DNA of 64,000 nt from Prosopocoilus inquinatus. Its lineage: Eukaryota; Arthropoda; Insecta; Coleoptera; Lucanidae. Under the pieces are notes generated by a model, which worked only from the letters and a program-made list of their open reading frames with translations, was not told where the DNA came from and did no database searches. This document shows, in pieces, positions 11,546-23,224 of this stretch (position 1 is its first letter; every line of letters begins with the position of its first letter). Both the position numbers and the translations under genes were made by a program. Location: contig CM069872.1 in NCBI GenBank assembly GCA_036172665.1, positions 50,826,101 through 50,890,100 on the forward strand. Reading direction: 5' to 3'.

Positions 11546-14500
11546 ATTTATATAAAAATGGATTATTTTTTAGACTGTTTATTGAAAACTTACAACCCTA
11601 AAGATCGTTTTTAGTGGCAAGAATTCTTTTTGTAATTCGATATTATTTAAATCGATTCAAAAATCGATTCTTTCAACGTAGAATTCTTTTATAGAAATGT
11701 GCGCTTTGTATAATTGAAGGCCGGGTTTTTTCTTAAACAAAAATATGCCAACCCTGTATGCATGCTATTGATGCAAGAAGCGTATATGTCTTTGTTCTTT
11801 CTTTTATTATTTCTGTGAACATTTTTATTGAATCTGTTTACTTGTTACGAGAATTTTTTTTTCTGTCAATAACTTCGAAGCAAATTACTGGCTTAACGAG
11901 CGACTTTTGTTAGCGATATGTTTTATTAAATCGTCTTGTTTTGAGCCCGGGAATCTGTGTTTAAGCCTTGTCCACGACATTTCAGCGACACCCTGTATAT
12001 AAGCAAAGGTTTAACGCCTAAATGTAGGCAACACTTCCCGCAGTTTCGAGGAAGTAATCCGTATTCGAAGCGCCTTGATAACGATCGGAAAGCATAATTT
12101 CATTATGCGCCGGTCTAAAAAGATATCGTTTTCCGTGGCATTCGCAAACTGTATTGTGTCGTCTGTTATCGTAATTTAGTGGCATTACTGTCAGGATACC
12201 TATACATTAATCAGACCACCGACTCGACGCTTTTGTAAAATTTCAGCAGACAGGCACACCTACGATGCAAATTCCGGCCTGATATATTTTGACGCTTGAT
12301 TTATTGCGTTAATATCGAATCCATTCCTGCCCTCAACGAAATTCTCCAAAAAAAAAGAATTAAATAAAAAATGTATTGCAGTTGGAAGTTGGAGAACGTA
12401 AATAAATTATTGACTTTTATCACTGTGTGTGTGTGGAGCACAGTGAAGAATCAATAGGTAGTAGCGCGGGCGTTCGGAACGTGCACGCAACTGCGATTAA
12501 TGTTATCTCATCGTTCTCTCTCACGCATTGACATTTGAACCCTTCTTTCACTCTCGCAATTGATCTCGCGCTTTCATGCGCATATCGACGACCGAGTGTT
12601 CTCGTGATTTCACCTAATGTATCGTTCACCGTGGTGTGGAGACATTCAATGAAAAAAAAAATATATATATATAATACCGTTGATAGATACGAAAGTATTT
12701 TCAAAATAAACGAGAAAAATCTAAATTTATGATTCGAATAAAAAACACCTACATCAAGATTTATGTATAAATGGAGGAGCTTTGTTCGAGAGTAAGCGCA
12801 CGCATTTTTAAAATAAAAAAAATAAAAAAATAAAACTTGCGATATTTTATTTCGAGACTTTCTTAACGATGGGGGAAGCGTGGGACGGGGGGCGTTACAG
12901 AGTACAAAAAAAGAGGATTCCAAGGGCTCTCTTCTTGAACAGACCCCGTTATAAATTGACGAAATCACGAAGAGAATTCTTAACGACGAAACATCAATCA
13001 GAATAAAGACATACTTATTTTTGCGCAGTGAATAAATCCGACTTTTATTTTCGAACTCCTCCTCTCCGAAAAACAGGGGCGTACGAATGCCGAAAAGGTA
13101 AAAGAAAACAACAAAACGCGGCGTAAATTCGTGCGCGCACCCCCCTTCGCGGCGTGAAATTTTGAATTTCATCGACGCGAAATGATTTTGCGTTTTATGG
13201 TCCCCTGTCTGCGCGAATGTAAATTTTCGCATCACTTCTTGATTAAACTTTATTTATTTACGAAATTGGTTTTACGGACGACTTCCTTTACGAGCTCGCA
13301 TTGATTTAAGTTTACGAACTTGAGAGAAAAAAAAAGAGGGTATAGTAAGTTGTAGTTTATCAAGTCGTAGTTTCACATTGAAAATGCAGCAGACATGAGA
13401 AGATATCGCGCTACTCTCACAAAAGGATTCTAATTGGGTCATGAAAACGCCTCCCTTCATTCAATTTATAGAAATTTTCAAATCCTTGCACGTGGACTAA
13501 TTTATGCAGTCCGTCGTATATAATAGAAAAAAAGATCGTTTAATATTATTAGCCAATCACTTAACAAAATTCAGAGATTATAACCAACAAGGGATAATAA
13601 ATTAACGCCAATAGTTGACAAATAAGGTATATTCCATATAGAACCTGTTCGATTATGTATTATTTGAAAGTTGGAAACACTTGTCACAATGCGCGGAAAA
13701 CAAAGTTGGTAACACATGCGCGTAAGATTATGATTGTGTATGCGTGACAAAATGAACGAAAAATAAAGGTTCAATTGTAGTTAGTGGTTTATTTCAATCA
13801 TCGACCAGCAAACTCAAAAATAAGTGTTCAACACCAAGACAAACAATCAAATCAAGTGAAACACAACAGAACCAAAAAAATAGTATTCATCCATGATCTA
13901 TCTTTTTCTATCATTTCTGAAACCGTAAACAGCGAACTCTTTTCTTTAGCTTGGATTTATTGAAATGGGCGCATCGGCGGTGCTTCCAAAACGTGATTGT
14001 AAATTTTTTCGTTGGCTGCCGCTTTCCTCTGTGAAGCGCGAAATTGTGAATCTGCGACTTGAAAAAATACATCGAAGTATACCAAACGACGTTACGAGCA
14101 GGATGATTTATTTCCCGAAACCAAGTATGTACTTCGTTCTGCTATATTAATTCTACTTAGACCCGATCTTTACAACCGCCTTATAAATTTATTTGCCGAA
14201 TATTCGACGAATCACCATGACAACCATTCATAAAATTCAATGGGAACTTTATTAGCAAGCCCATCAGCCCTTAAACATATACATAAGTAAAAATTTCCAG
14301 CTCAACTTACTGAAGCTTTTTTCAACAAGCGCTTTCGACATCATCGTAAATTATTTTTTAATACCGTTATTATTTTTTAATATATCACACCCAGTTACCG
14401 AGCGCTTAAGCACTTTTTAATAGTTCGTTTTTGATTTATTTGACAAATTTAAGCCTTGCAACGACGTCACCACCTACCACCCTCTTCTCTGCTCGTTCCA

Positions 14501-16252
14501 GAAAGATTAGCCCCTGACAGATTGTTCTTGTGATCGTAAATCAAAAAGTTTTCGTAATCCGGCCGTTTAGTTAAACAGCGCAGTACAATTTGTTACTCCT
14601 CCTCCACCCTCCCCCCCCTCCACCGGCGCTTTTTTCCACAAAATTTTTCTATACCTGAGCCCCAAACTTCAACAATCCTGAATTCGGTGCCACTAATCAA
14701 TAAACACGGTATGAGATAAAACCGAGAGAGAGAGAGAGAGAGATGGGGTTTGTTTAAGGTAATGCAAGAAAGAAAATGGTATAAAGGATAGCCTCGGCAG
14801 TGACTACCGCACGGACCAGAAACTTTTAAATCGAAACAAGCTTCAAATGCGAAAGTATTTTTTTTTTATTTCAACTGCAACTTTACCCAAAACTTTTTTT
14901 TTTTTTTCAAAACTGATTTCACAAACAGTTTAGAAGTGAAACGCGCTCATCATTTAGATGCAGCTTTGAAGAGCATTTTTCTGAATGCATTTGTATCACA
15001 ACTCCACGTTTCGTTGCAGGCAGGTAAAGCTTTTCAAAGAGCCATTAGCTGAAACGCTTGCGGCAGTACAAAAAAAAGCAGGCAGGTAGGCATTACGCGA
15101 AGCATGCTCTTAAAGTATGAATGAATTCGCATCATGGGCAGGGCATGTTTGTAAGGGTGGGGGGCGGGGGGGAGTTATTAGGCGCGATTTCATCAGGCAA
15201 AGTGCGGCTTAGAAATAACGTATGGTATTAACGCACCGCTAATATTTGCGGTTATTTTTACCGAGCGCGCGCCGGCAGTATCAACAACCCCTGCGGGCGA
15301 GCAAAAACGGCAACCTTGCACGCGCTTTTAAAATAAATGCTTATTTTGAAAGTATAAACCATTTTAAACGTGTGCTTTTGGGAGTAAGTAAGGAGGGCGA
15401 GATCGATTATACGATGCGGTCAACTAGTTGTACAGGCGACTAATCCGATCTCAAGTTCATGGTAGGTATACGATCCTTAATCTTATGCATACATATAACG
15501 TGGAAACTGATTTGTGGTACCCAACAGTTTACATGATGGTCAGAACAGAGAATGAATTGTATCTGAATTGCTAAACGTGGTGATATCATCCGTACTATGC
15601 GAAACAACTACTTCTAAAGATAATTTCCTCGAAGTTCGCGCGTAACTTTTTAGGGAAGTATTTTTGGACACATCTTCATAGGAACTTTTGTTACACTTTT
15701 GTTCCGTACATCACGCCGGTAAAGTTTGGCCGAACAATTCAGACACACCCTGTATGTATTTCCCCCCTTATCTTGATCCTTAGAGGCGAGGGTGGCGTTA
15801 CTTACGTGACACAAACCACTTTCCAAGTTGTACTCGTATAATGTCTAAAATTGAAACTATTTTAAAACCGATGCACTTCTCAAATAAATTAAAATTTGCA
15901 TTTTTCTTAATTAATCGTGTGACGTGCTCGATTTTTTGCGCCTGAATATTTCAGGGTGTTTAGGGGCGCGTTATATAAGAGAATCGAATATAAAATATGT
16001 AAACTTTCGCAACCAGTTCCCATAAATCTTAATTTCCTTCTGGATTTACCGTGCGTTGAATTCTAAATTGATGTTTCTCTGTTTACCCTCTGAAAGCTGG
16101 CTTCTTCGAGATAAATATTTTCCCTTTTTTTTTCTTACATTGAGTGCTCCTTTCTTAAACGGGATTTACCTAAGTTACGACATTAGTTACTTCAAGTATC
16201 AGATCGTTTACTCTCTTACATGCATTTAAACTCTTTAAAACATGAATAATTT
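11546..16252. other. Non-coding DNA without recognised gene
   Basis: Contains a GA microsatellite at 14724-14743, C-rich and G-rich tracts near 14597 and 15159, and ACACCCTGTAT motifs near 11990 and 15745. The 271-codon minus-strand frame at 12420-13235 has low-complexity Phe/Tyr runs and no domain signature, so I do not call it a gene. Confidence 0.4.
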
Positions 16253-16452
16253 GATAACTTTTAAGTACATATTCGATTGTAGTTAAAGTTAAATAAAATA
16301 TAAGTACTATGTCATTATAATGAAACACGAATGTACCGTCCGTCTCAGCATACAGATTTTATAACTTTTAACTATTCAGTTTTAGTTAAAAAAAAATATA
16401 TAAGTATTTTGTCATTATAACGAAACACGAATATACCGTCCGTCTCAGCATA
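16253..16452. repeat. ~100-bp tandem duplication
   Basis: Blocks 16253-16352 and 16358-16452 both run from ATAACTTTTAA through GTCATTATAAyGAAACACGA to CCGTCCGTCTCAGCATA. Confidence 0.75.
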
Positions 16453-16467
16453 GCAGGTGCTTGCATA

Positions 16468-16700
16468 CAGTTAAATTATAAAACAATTGAATCGATGAGT
16501 GCAGTCCAAATTTGCTGTGTTGAGAAAACAACAAATAAGTTTCTAGATTTTTATTTTAAGTGATTTATTGACTTAAAATGCGTTCAGATAAGCCTCGTGA
16601 AGCCAATAATTACTTTAATTACTTAAAAATCTAGAGAAAGTTATTTGTTGTTTTCTCAACACAGTACACCATTATGCACTCATCGATTCAATTATAACTG
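16468..16700. mobile_element. Foldback element with ~85-bp arms
   Basis: The left arm runs from CAGTTAAATTATAAAACAAT through GAATCGATGAGTGCA and TGTGTTGAGAAAACAACAAA to CTAGATTTTTA. The right arm (about 16620-16700) is its inverse with a few differences. The left flank is TA. The short CAGTTA terminus and TA flank suggest a Tc1/mariner-type MITE, but the right flank is CA. Confidence 0.7.
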
Positions 16701-16937
16701 CATGTTAATTAACCATAATCAAAGTTAAAGAGGTATACAACATTTTTTTAATGACCGTACGAGCGCAGTAACATTTTTCATTTACATGTATATGGCTTAA
16801 AACTTAAAACAAAAGCGACGTATGATGTCTTTGTTTGCTTGTATAGCGTACAAGTGCGCTCAACTAAACCGATACCTCCAACCGCGCGCTTCTTGGTGCT
16901 GTTAGTAAGGGTCGCGAAATTTTCGAGTGATATCGAT

Positions 16938-17702
16938 TCAGTTCGTGTCGTGAACATGTATTAACATTATAATTGTTGCTTACTCTTCCTGCGTTACCCA
17001 CAAAAACCTATCTAACGTATACTAGTTCTTTTGAACGTCGCGTAATTGTTTCATAAGCTTTGTTAGTTTAACGATCGCGAATCGCGCTGGAAATAACAGG
17101 ACTTCTTGATTTAGGCATGAAATTGAGATTCAAAGGACGAAAGGAGAAAGCTTTCGTGGTGCTGAAACTACCCAAGTCAAAAGCTCTGTCGATTGTTGTG
17201 TGATACCGTTGTCCTTTCACGATTTAATTAGTGAGATGCGATTTGCGATACCTTTTAGAACCCAAACCTACGTGAAATATCTCTTTGAAGTTTCTGTTTA
17301 TACATATACCGACCGTCCCCACGTATATGAATCGTATTTCATAGTTAAATTTTTTTCTTATACTCTATTTTTTTTAAATAAAATCATAGCACCGGGCTTG
17401 TTTACAGTTTTACGTTGTACCTTATATCTGGTAACTATTAAGTTTTGTTTCTTTAGCAGAACAGTATGTACAGCGATAGTAAAATCAGTGTTGGTTAAAT
17501 TTTGCGTTCGACGAACAATAAAACAAATCTAAAAACGACAATTAACGTCTGTGCATGATACAAATCAATGTTGTTAAGTGTGTTGTTGTTGTTATCACAT
17601 CGCATCGCTGATGTCGACGGTCATTCACAAAGCAAACGATTGAGTTTAATGTCAGTTATAAAAATATTTTACGGCCTATGCCCTCGTAAATTAAATAAAA
17701 AG
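16938..17702 (+). promoter_or_regulatory. Possible 5' non-coding exon or promoter of rdgA
   Basis: At 16938 there is a TCAGTT initiator-like sequence in a locally GC-richer stretch. At 17703 there is a strong splice donor (AAAAAG then GTAAGTCA), the best donor seen upstream of the coding exon's acceptor at 18765-18766. A 5' untranslated exon spliced to 18767 would fit. This is inference from splice-like sequence only. The 110-codon frame at 17200-17532 looks spurious. Confidence 0.2.
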
Positions 17703-18766
17703 GTAAGTCAATTTCCGTCTTGAATTTAATTAACGTGACGCGAAGGATATCGCGACTTTCCACACAAAACTATTACGAGCTTGCCGATGAAAATTTATCG
17801 TGTATTAATGACGCACTGCCGTCCTAATTAAATCAAAAATAACTTTCCGATTCGTACGAACGAACTATAATAACGAGAGGGCTATTTCTGACGCGACTGT
17901 GCTTTCCGACGGTATTTTTATTTTACTTTTTATTTTTATTTTTATTTTTTTTTTTTTTAGCGCGGACCTCCCGAAATACATGTGCTTCCGGGAACCCCAA
18001 TAAATTCTTCACACTTTAATCTCGTTTCCCTGTGATCCTCGCGGACGGGCCGTAAAACTTCTTTTTTTTCTCTCCGGAATTTCCCAAACGGAAAGTTATT
18101 GATGTTTCGGTTCGTTTATGTAATCTTTAGTGATGGGCGACGCGACTTTCACGTTTCAATAATGGCTTTTATAATGAGCTTTAGTATCTGCATCAAAAAT
18201 CATTTTCTTAATATTAAAAATAAATAAAATAATGTCCGCGGACAAAGTTTTTAGATGAAATGTTAAGTATCTCGAAAACGGTTAGATTTGGCTGTGGATG
18301 ATGGTATACAAAACATGTGTAGAATTTTAAGGGAGATCCAAATTTGACATCGTATGTAGAGCGTACTATTTGAAATAAGAAAGTTGCATCCTGCACCGCT
18401 GTTCTGACTCACCCTGTAGAGACGAACATTTTTCTGTGTTATAGACCTTAAAAATTCGAAACAAAATCGTCTTGAAACTTTCTTTGTATCTTCAGTACTT
18501 ATCGAGATATAACCCGAGGACGCATTGTTGAAACACCCTGTAGACCTCTAAAGCAATCGCCTCTCTCTTTCTCTTCCGAAGTATCGGTTTTTTTAATGGT
18601 TCGCGCGCTAGTCACAGCCCAAGCCGAAGTACTTATAAGCTACTATTAAAACATATGTTGAAATAAATTCTAATCTTCTGTGGGAAACTTTAACAGGGAT
18701 AGATAGCATTCCGGATAGTTTTGACTGTACGTGATAGTTTTCTTTCTAATTGAGCTTCTTCAACAG
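17703..18766. other. Probable intron upstream of the rdgA coding exon
   Basis: AT-rich sequence with a long T tract ending in AG near 17960. Two ACCCTGTAG repeats lie near 18411 and 18535. It closes with a branch-like CTAAT, a pyrimidine-rich tract and CAACAG at 18761-18766. Confidence 0.35.
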
Positions 18767-18812
18767 AATGAGACATGCCAATGTGGGGGCCGGCGAACGC
18801 CATCGCTGAGCC

Positions 18813-19801
18813 ATGAACCGGCTCCGCACCACCTTCAAGCGTTCACGGACTCCGACAGGCGCCGAGATGAAAACCCAAAGCAGTTTAGAAGTGCCAAAGC
18901 AAGTACGCTCGGCTTCCTTCGATGAAATCCAACTGGAAGCCAAAAGACAACAAGCTGGACAACCACCGGGTCCCAATAGTTTACTGCGTGTGCCACAGTT
19001 CCCCGGGCAACGTTCCAGAAGCGTCGATTCCGGTTCCAATGAGGAATCGAGCAATTTCCTCGAGGTCCCCCGTCGCTTCCAGCGGAGGAGATCCTCAAGT
19101 TCGAAAATCAATTGCATCCACTGCGCTTGCCTCGAGGAGTACAACAAGATGCACTCCGCAGATGAAATCCCGCCGGAACCACCTGATCACCGTCAAAGTA
19201 GCTTAAGTATTAGTGATACGTCATCGAGCGAATTGGAGGAGGAGAACGTACCTGAATGTACAATCAAAGTCACCTTATCACCTACCATACCGTCTCCTCC
19301 TATTCAGTCGCCTCCACCCATACCAACATCACCAACCATAGAATACTTCGCTGCGGAAGACGTCCCTCCTCCTAGTCCGGCACGCCGCAAATCCATTCAT
19401 CGACAGGAAGCGTTTTTTGGTGAATCCACCGGAAATTCCTTGGACAACATGTCGGACGTGCCCTCGGAACCGTGTTCGGATGGTACCTCAGAAGGTGCCC
19501 TCTCCGAAACCGAACGCATCACCATCCCCGGTTTGGTCGTTCGCGATATTTACTTACAAGTGCCGGATTTAAAGAGGGACAGAGCCGCGTCCGTAGATTC
19601 CTGCTTTTCGAAGGTATCCCAGGGGAAAACCGAAGAATTACAACATTCCGGAGTCAGTCTGGAAGTTCCCGTGGGCCCAAACGTCGCCCTAAGGTCCAGA
19701 TCGGTTGACATCGTTCTACCAACAGACGAACAAGCACGGTACAAAGCTCTTGCGATGGCAGCACCTCCGACTGGCAGTACCGCAGGAACATGCAACAGAG
19801 G
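18813..19801 (+). CDS. rdgA: Eye-specific diacylglycerol kinase (RdgA), N-terminal coding exon
   Basis: In flies RdgA phosphorylates diacylglycerol to phosphatidic acid and limits the TRP-channel light response. This exon holds only the long, disordered N-terminal region (329 codons plus two bases). The zinc-binding C1, catalytic and ankyrin parts would lie on later exons. Recognisable family blocks are SLEVPKQVRSASFDEIQLEA (24-43), FLEVPRR (82-88), CIHC with LEEY (101-110), IYLQVPDLKRDRAASVDSCF (246-265) and RSRSVDIVLPTDEQARYKAL (294-313). Between them is a proline-rich stretch (158-190). An acceptor (CAACAG) ends at 18766, giving 46 bases of 5' UTR. TGA at 18807-18809 is in frame, fixing the start at 18813. 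GTACGT at 19802 is the likely donor (phase 2). Read-through would give a 364-residue form stopping at 19907. Identification is confident; the exon end is moderately so. Confidence 0.85.
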
Positions 19802-20601
19802 GTACGTTAAGCATGAACAAAACATTCTTGCATGCCACTATTACAAATCCAAATCTGAAGAAAATATCGATCGTGATCGCAAAGGTATTATAAAAGATGA
19901 ATCATAGCTAGCTTGATTGTAACGTAACGAATTTATGATGTCATGTGAATGTGTCAGTTATTTCAGTGCAATATTTCAGTCACTTATTTTAAATTCAAGC
20001 TTGAAAACTGTCGTTTGTTGTTTGGAGAGGTAAGTTACTTTAGGAACCAACTAGTTATAAAAGAGACGCATTTATTTACAATATAATCATTAAAAAGACC
20101 AAACCAAGTACAAGGTCTTGAGGGTTAGATTCGCGTGCATTTTGGTTTTGGATGACTGTACATTGTAAGAAAAAATTGCAATTATGGTCAAAATAGCAGA
20201 GAACGCCAATGTAGGCAGCAACATTCCTAAATACTTACTCGTTACGACATCTATTGTGTTACATAAAGTGTGGGGGGTGTGGGGGAGTTCCCAAATTTTC
20301 CGTTACTGGTACCTTCTAGAGTTGGCCAAAATAATAGCAGTGTTGTTAGAGTGGTGTGAGAAAAGGAGGAAACTGGTGGTTGTAAAAGAGAACAGAAATC
20401 CAGTTGGCGAAGATCAGCTCACCGAAAGTCCCTTATTTATGACTACCCTAAAAATTAAAAAGGAATTAGATTTAAATATCACTACAAGAATACGAAAAAA
20501 AAGAAAGACATTTAAGAAACGGTGGTAGTAATCTGATGACGAGAAAATTGCCACTTTTGAAAAGGCAACACCTTCAACGTCGTTCACAGTTTGGTGGAGA
20601 C
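19802..20601. other. Probable intron start downstream of rdgA exon
   Basis: Begins with the putative donor GTACGT. The open frame continues to 19907 and could serve an alternative terminal exon, but no family homology is recognisable after residue 329. The 114-codon frame at 20184-20528 has no identified domain. Confidence 0.35.
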
Positions 20602-20840
20602 AGCAGGCCACTCACTGAGCAACATGTTGGGCAACATTCTCGTAGCAACAAGTTCGCTTGTGTGTGAACAGGATGGTCTCAAACATGTTCTATGTCGTGG
20701 CCTGCTGAAGATATGTTGACAAACATGTTGCCGAGTAAGTTGCCTCCAACATGTTACGTAGTTTTTGGCCTGTTGAAGATGTATTAACGAACACGTTGCC
20801 CAATATGTTACCTAACATGTTGCCTAGTGAGCGGCCTGCT
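20602..20840. mobile_element. MITE with repeated AACATGTTGCC motifs
   Basis: The ends are AGCAGGCCACTCACTGAGCA and the inverse (CTAGTGAGCGGCCTGCT). The 239-bp interior carries many copies or near copies of the palindrome AACATGTT with flanking GCC or GGC, and GGCCTGyTGAAGATrT twice (about 20698 and 20768). No target duplication is evident. Confidence 0.65.
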
Positions 20841-20854
20841 TAACATTTTGTGGA

Positions 20855-21094
20855 TTGAAGAGTTTTACGAAACCTGGAAGGACAGGCTTACCAGCCACGG
20901 TGTACTTTGATACAAAAAATATGGTTTGGGGGAGCTTTTCCTGCCACAAGACAGGCCAATGCATATTAGTTAAAAGACATTTTAAAACAAGATTGGAATA
21001 TGGAGATTTAGTTATTAAAAAAAATGTAAGCTCACAGTTTTGGGTTTACGAACAAGTTTCGAGCAAGCACGACAGCAAGAGGAAATGGCGATGA
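20855..21094 (+). pseudogene. Possible Tc1/mariner transposase remnant
   Basis: In a 79-codon frame the stretch NMVWGSFSCHKTGQ resembles the MVWG-S/F-GTG segment that follows the first catalytic Asp in Tc1-like transposases. Nothing else of the DDE fold (second Asp region, final Asp/Glu) is recognisable. The match is short and may be chance. Confidence 0.2.
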
Positions 21095-21509
21095 AATCAA
21101 GTTTGAACTCAAGGAAGCTAAGAAAAGCATGTAAATTAAAAAAAAATAAGACAAAGAAAGAATAAATATAATTGATCAGGAAAGAGTGGAAGGAATGATT
21201 ACAAGAACGGTAAGCCAAAAGTTCCTAAACTGCAACAGGATATGTACAGTGAACAGCACTAATTGTAAGAAGAAAAAGTAGAAGAAATAAAAGAGCAAGA
21301 AAATTAAAAGAAAAACGTAAATCGAACCAAATAATAAGAAGAAGAATTTGACTTCAGTGTTCTTATGGTAACAATGGTACTTACTAGGTTTTAATTTCTT
21401 CTGACGCGTATTGGACTTCCGGAATAGATTGGCCAATGCAATAATGAAGAATTAAAAATAAATCGAAACGTCCATCGATAAAAAACTCTTTTATTACAGA
21501 AAATAATGG

Positions 21510-22830
21510 AGAAAAAGCAACTAAGATTAAAGATTTATGTAAGAGAACCTGCAAGACTAAGGAACGAAGAAAACTGAGTAGTGACCAAGATAAAATGGTG
21601 ACTACATCAAGGAAGGAGAGTAGGCTAGAAAAGGCGTAGAAAATGAGACACCGAAAATGAAGAAGAACAGAGAAAACCAAAGAGAAAAACGTAGGGGGGC
21701 AAAAGAGCGATGCAGAGAATCTAAAGTGCGGGAAGAAAAAATATTTCATGGATGAAAATAACTACCAATGAAGAAGATTAAAAAGACCGAATGATGAAAT
21801 ATCAAGAAACGAGGACGGTCTCCACCAGAACGAGAAAGTGAAACCCTGGGGACTATGCTAAGGCATACGACAAGGCGTCGACAATGAAGCACCGAAAATG
21901 AAGAACAGAGAAGACTACAAGAGAACAAACGTAGGGGAGGAAGAGAGCGACGCAGGGGATCTAAAGTGGGGGAAGAAAAAATATTTCATGCATGAAAATA
22001 ACTACCAATGAAGAAGATTAAAAAGACCGAATGATAAAATGTCAAGAAACGAGGACGGTCTCCACCAGAACGAGAAAGTGAAACCCTGGGGACTATGCTA
22101 AGGCATACGACAAGGCGTCGACAATGAAGCACCGAAAATGAAGAACAGAGAAGACTACAAGAGAACAAACGTAGGGGAGGAAGAGAGCGACGCAGGGGAT
22201 CTAAAGTGGGGGAAGAAAAAATATTTCATGCATGAAAATAACTACCAATGAAGAAGATTAAAAAGACCGAATGATAAAATGTCAAGAAACGAGGACGGTC
22301 TCCACCAGAAAGAGAAAGTGAAACCCTGTGGACTATGCTAAGGCATACGACAAGGCGTCGACAATGAGGCACCGAAAATGAAGAAGAATGGAGAAGACCA
22401 CAAGAGAACAAACGTAGGGGGGGAAGAGAGCGACGCAGGGGATCTAAAGTGGGGGAAGAAAAAATATTTCATGGATGAAAATAACTACCAATGAAGAAGA
22501 TTAAAAAGACCGAATGATAAAATGTCAAGAAACGAGGACGGTCTCCACCAAAAAGAGAAAGTGAAACCCTGGGGACTATGCTAAGACATATGACAAGGCG
22601 TCGACAATGAGGCACCGAAAATGAAGAAGAATGGAGAAGACCACAAGAGAACAAACGTAGGGGGGGAAGAGAGCGACGCAGAGGATCTAAAGTGGGGAAG
22701 AAAAAATATTTCATGGATGAAAATTACTACCAGTGAAGAAGGTTAAAAAGAGCTAACGATAAAATATCCTGAAAGAAGGATGGGCTCTATAAGAAAGAGA
22801 AAATGAAACCAAGAGGACGATGCGATATAA
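21510..22830. repeat. Purine-rich 240-bp satellite, four full copies plus two degenerate edges
   Basis: Near-identical units begin at about 21751, 21991, 22231 and 22474 (periods 240, 240, 243), each starting GATGAAAATAACTACCAATG or a close form. A diverged copy precedes them (about 21510-21750) and a partial diverged copy follows (22718-22830). The + strand is strongly purine-rich. The four ~60-codon minus-strand frames are a by-product of the repetition: they share no start context and the edge copies break them. Confidence 0.9.
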
Positions 22831-23102
22831 AATCGCGAAGAAAAAAATACCTTATAAACTAACTAACAAAAGAAGAACGTGGAAAAGGCCAATATCAAAA
22901 AGGGGCGATGGTTTCGATAAGATACAGAAAAAAATTCAAAGAGAAAGAGTAAGGGTTTGGAAGACTAAAGCAGGGGATTATAATAAATTAGGGGAAGAAG
23001 AAATACTGTGAACGACCAACCATAGAATGAGGACAAGAGGACACCATAAGAAAAAGCGATATCTTAATTATCTCCACCTTAAATTCCTTATTGGTGGTCT
23101 AA
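22831..23102. other. Purine-rich non-coding DNA
   Basis: Continues the composition of the satellite without clear periodicity. The 63-codon Lys-rich frame at 22820 has no recognisable motif. Confidence 0.35.
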
Positions 23103-23221
23103 GGCCCGATTTCTTCATCTGCGGATAAATTTACCTGCCAGGTAGTATCCTCGGAAACTATTATCGTTTCTAGGGATAATACCTGGCAGACAAATTTATC
23201 AGGAGGTGAAGAAATCGGGCA
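23103..23221. mobile_element. 119-bp hairpin MITE, PIF/Harbinger type
   Basis: The element is almost entirely an inverted repeat: CCCGATTTCTTCATCTGC pairs with GAGGTGAAGAAATCGGG, and CTGCCAGGTAGTATCC pairs with GGGATAATACCTGGCAG, leaving a short loop. It is flanked by TAA at 23100-23102 and 23222-23224, a 3-bp TWA-type duplication expected of Harbinger transposases. Confidence 0.8.
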
Positions 23222-23224
23222 TAA

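Noticed and set aside
12420..13235. 271-codon minus-strand open frame
   Set aside because: It is the third longest frame in the window but contains Phe/Tyr-rich low complexity, no domain motif, no splice or start context, and crosses an AT dinucleotide run. A protein search could overturn this.
17200..17532. 110-codon frame upstream of rdgA
   Set aside because: No recognisable motif and AT-driven composition; more likely part of an untranslated exon or intron.
18746..19206. Several frames overlapping the rdgA exon on both strands
   Set aside because: They are alternative-frame shadows of a clearly coding exon with known family motifs.
20184..20528. 114-codon frame downstream of the rdgA exon
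   Set aside because: Lys/Arg-rich end and no identifiable domain; not supported as an rdgA exon.
21746..22714. Four similar ~60-80-codon minus-strand frames
   Set aside because: They repeat only because the 240-bp satellite repeats. Period 240 keeps the frame by accident, and edge copies are broken.
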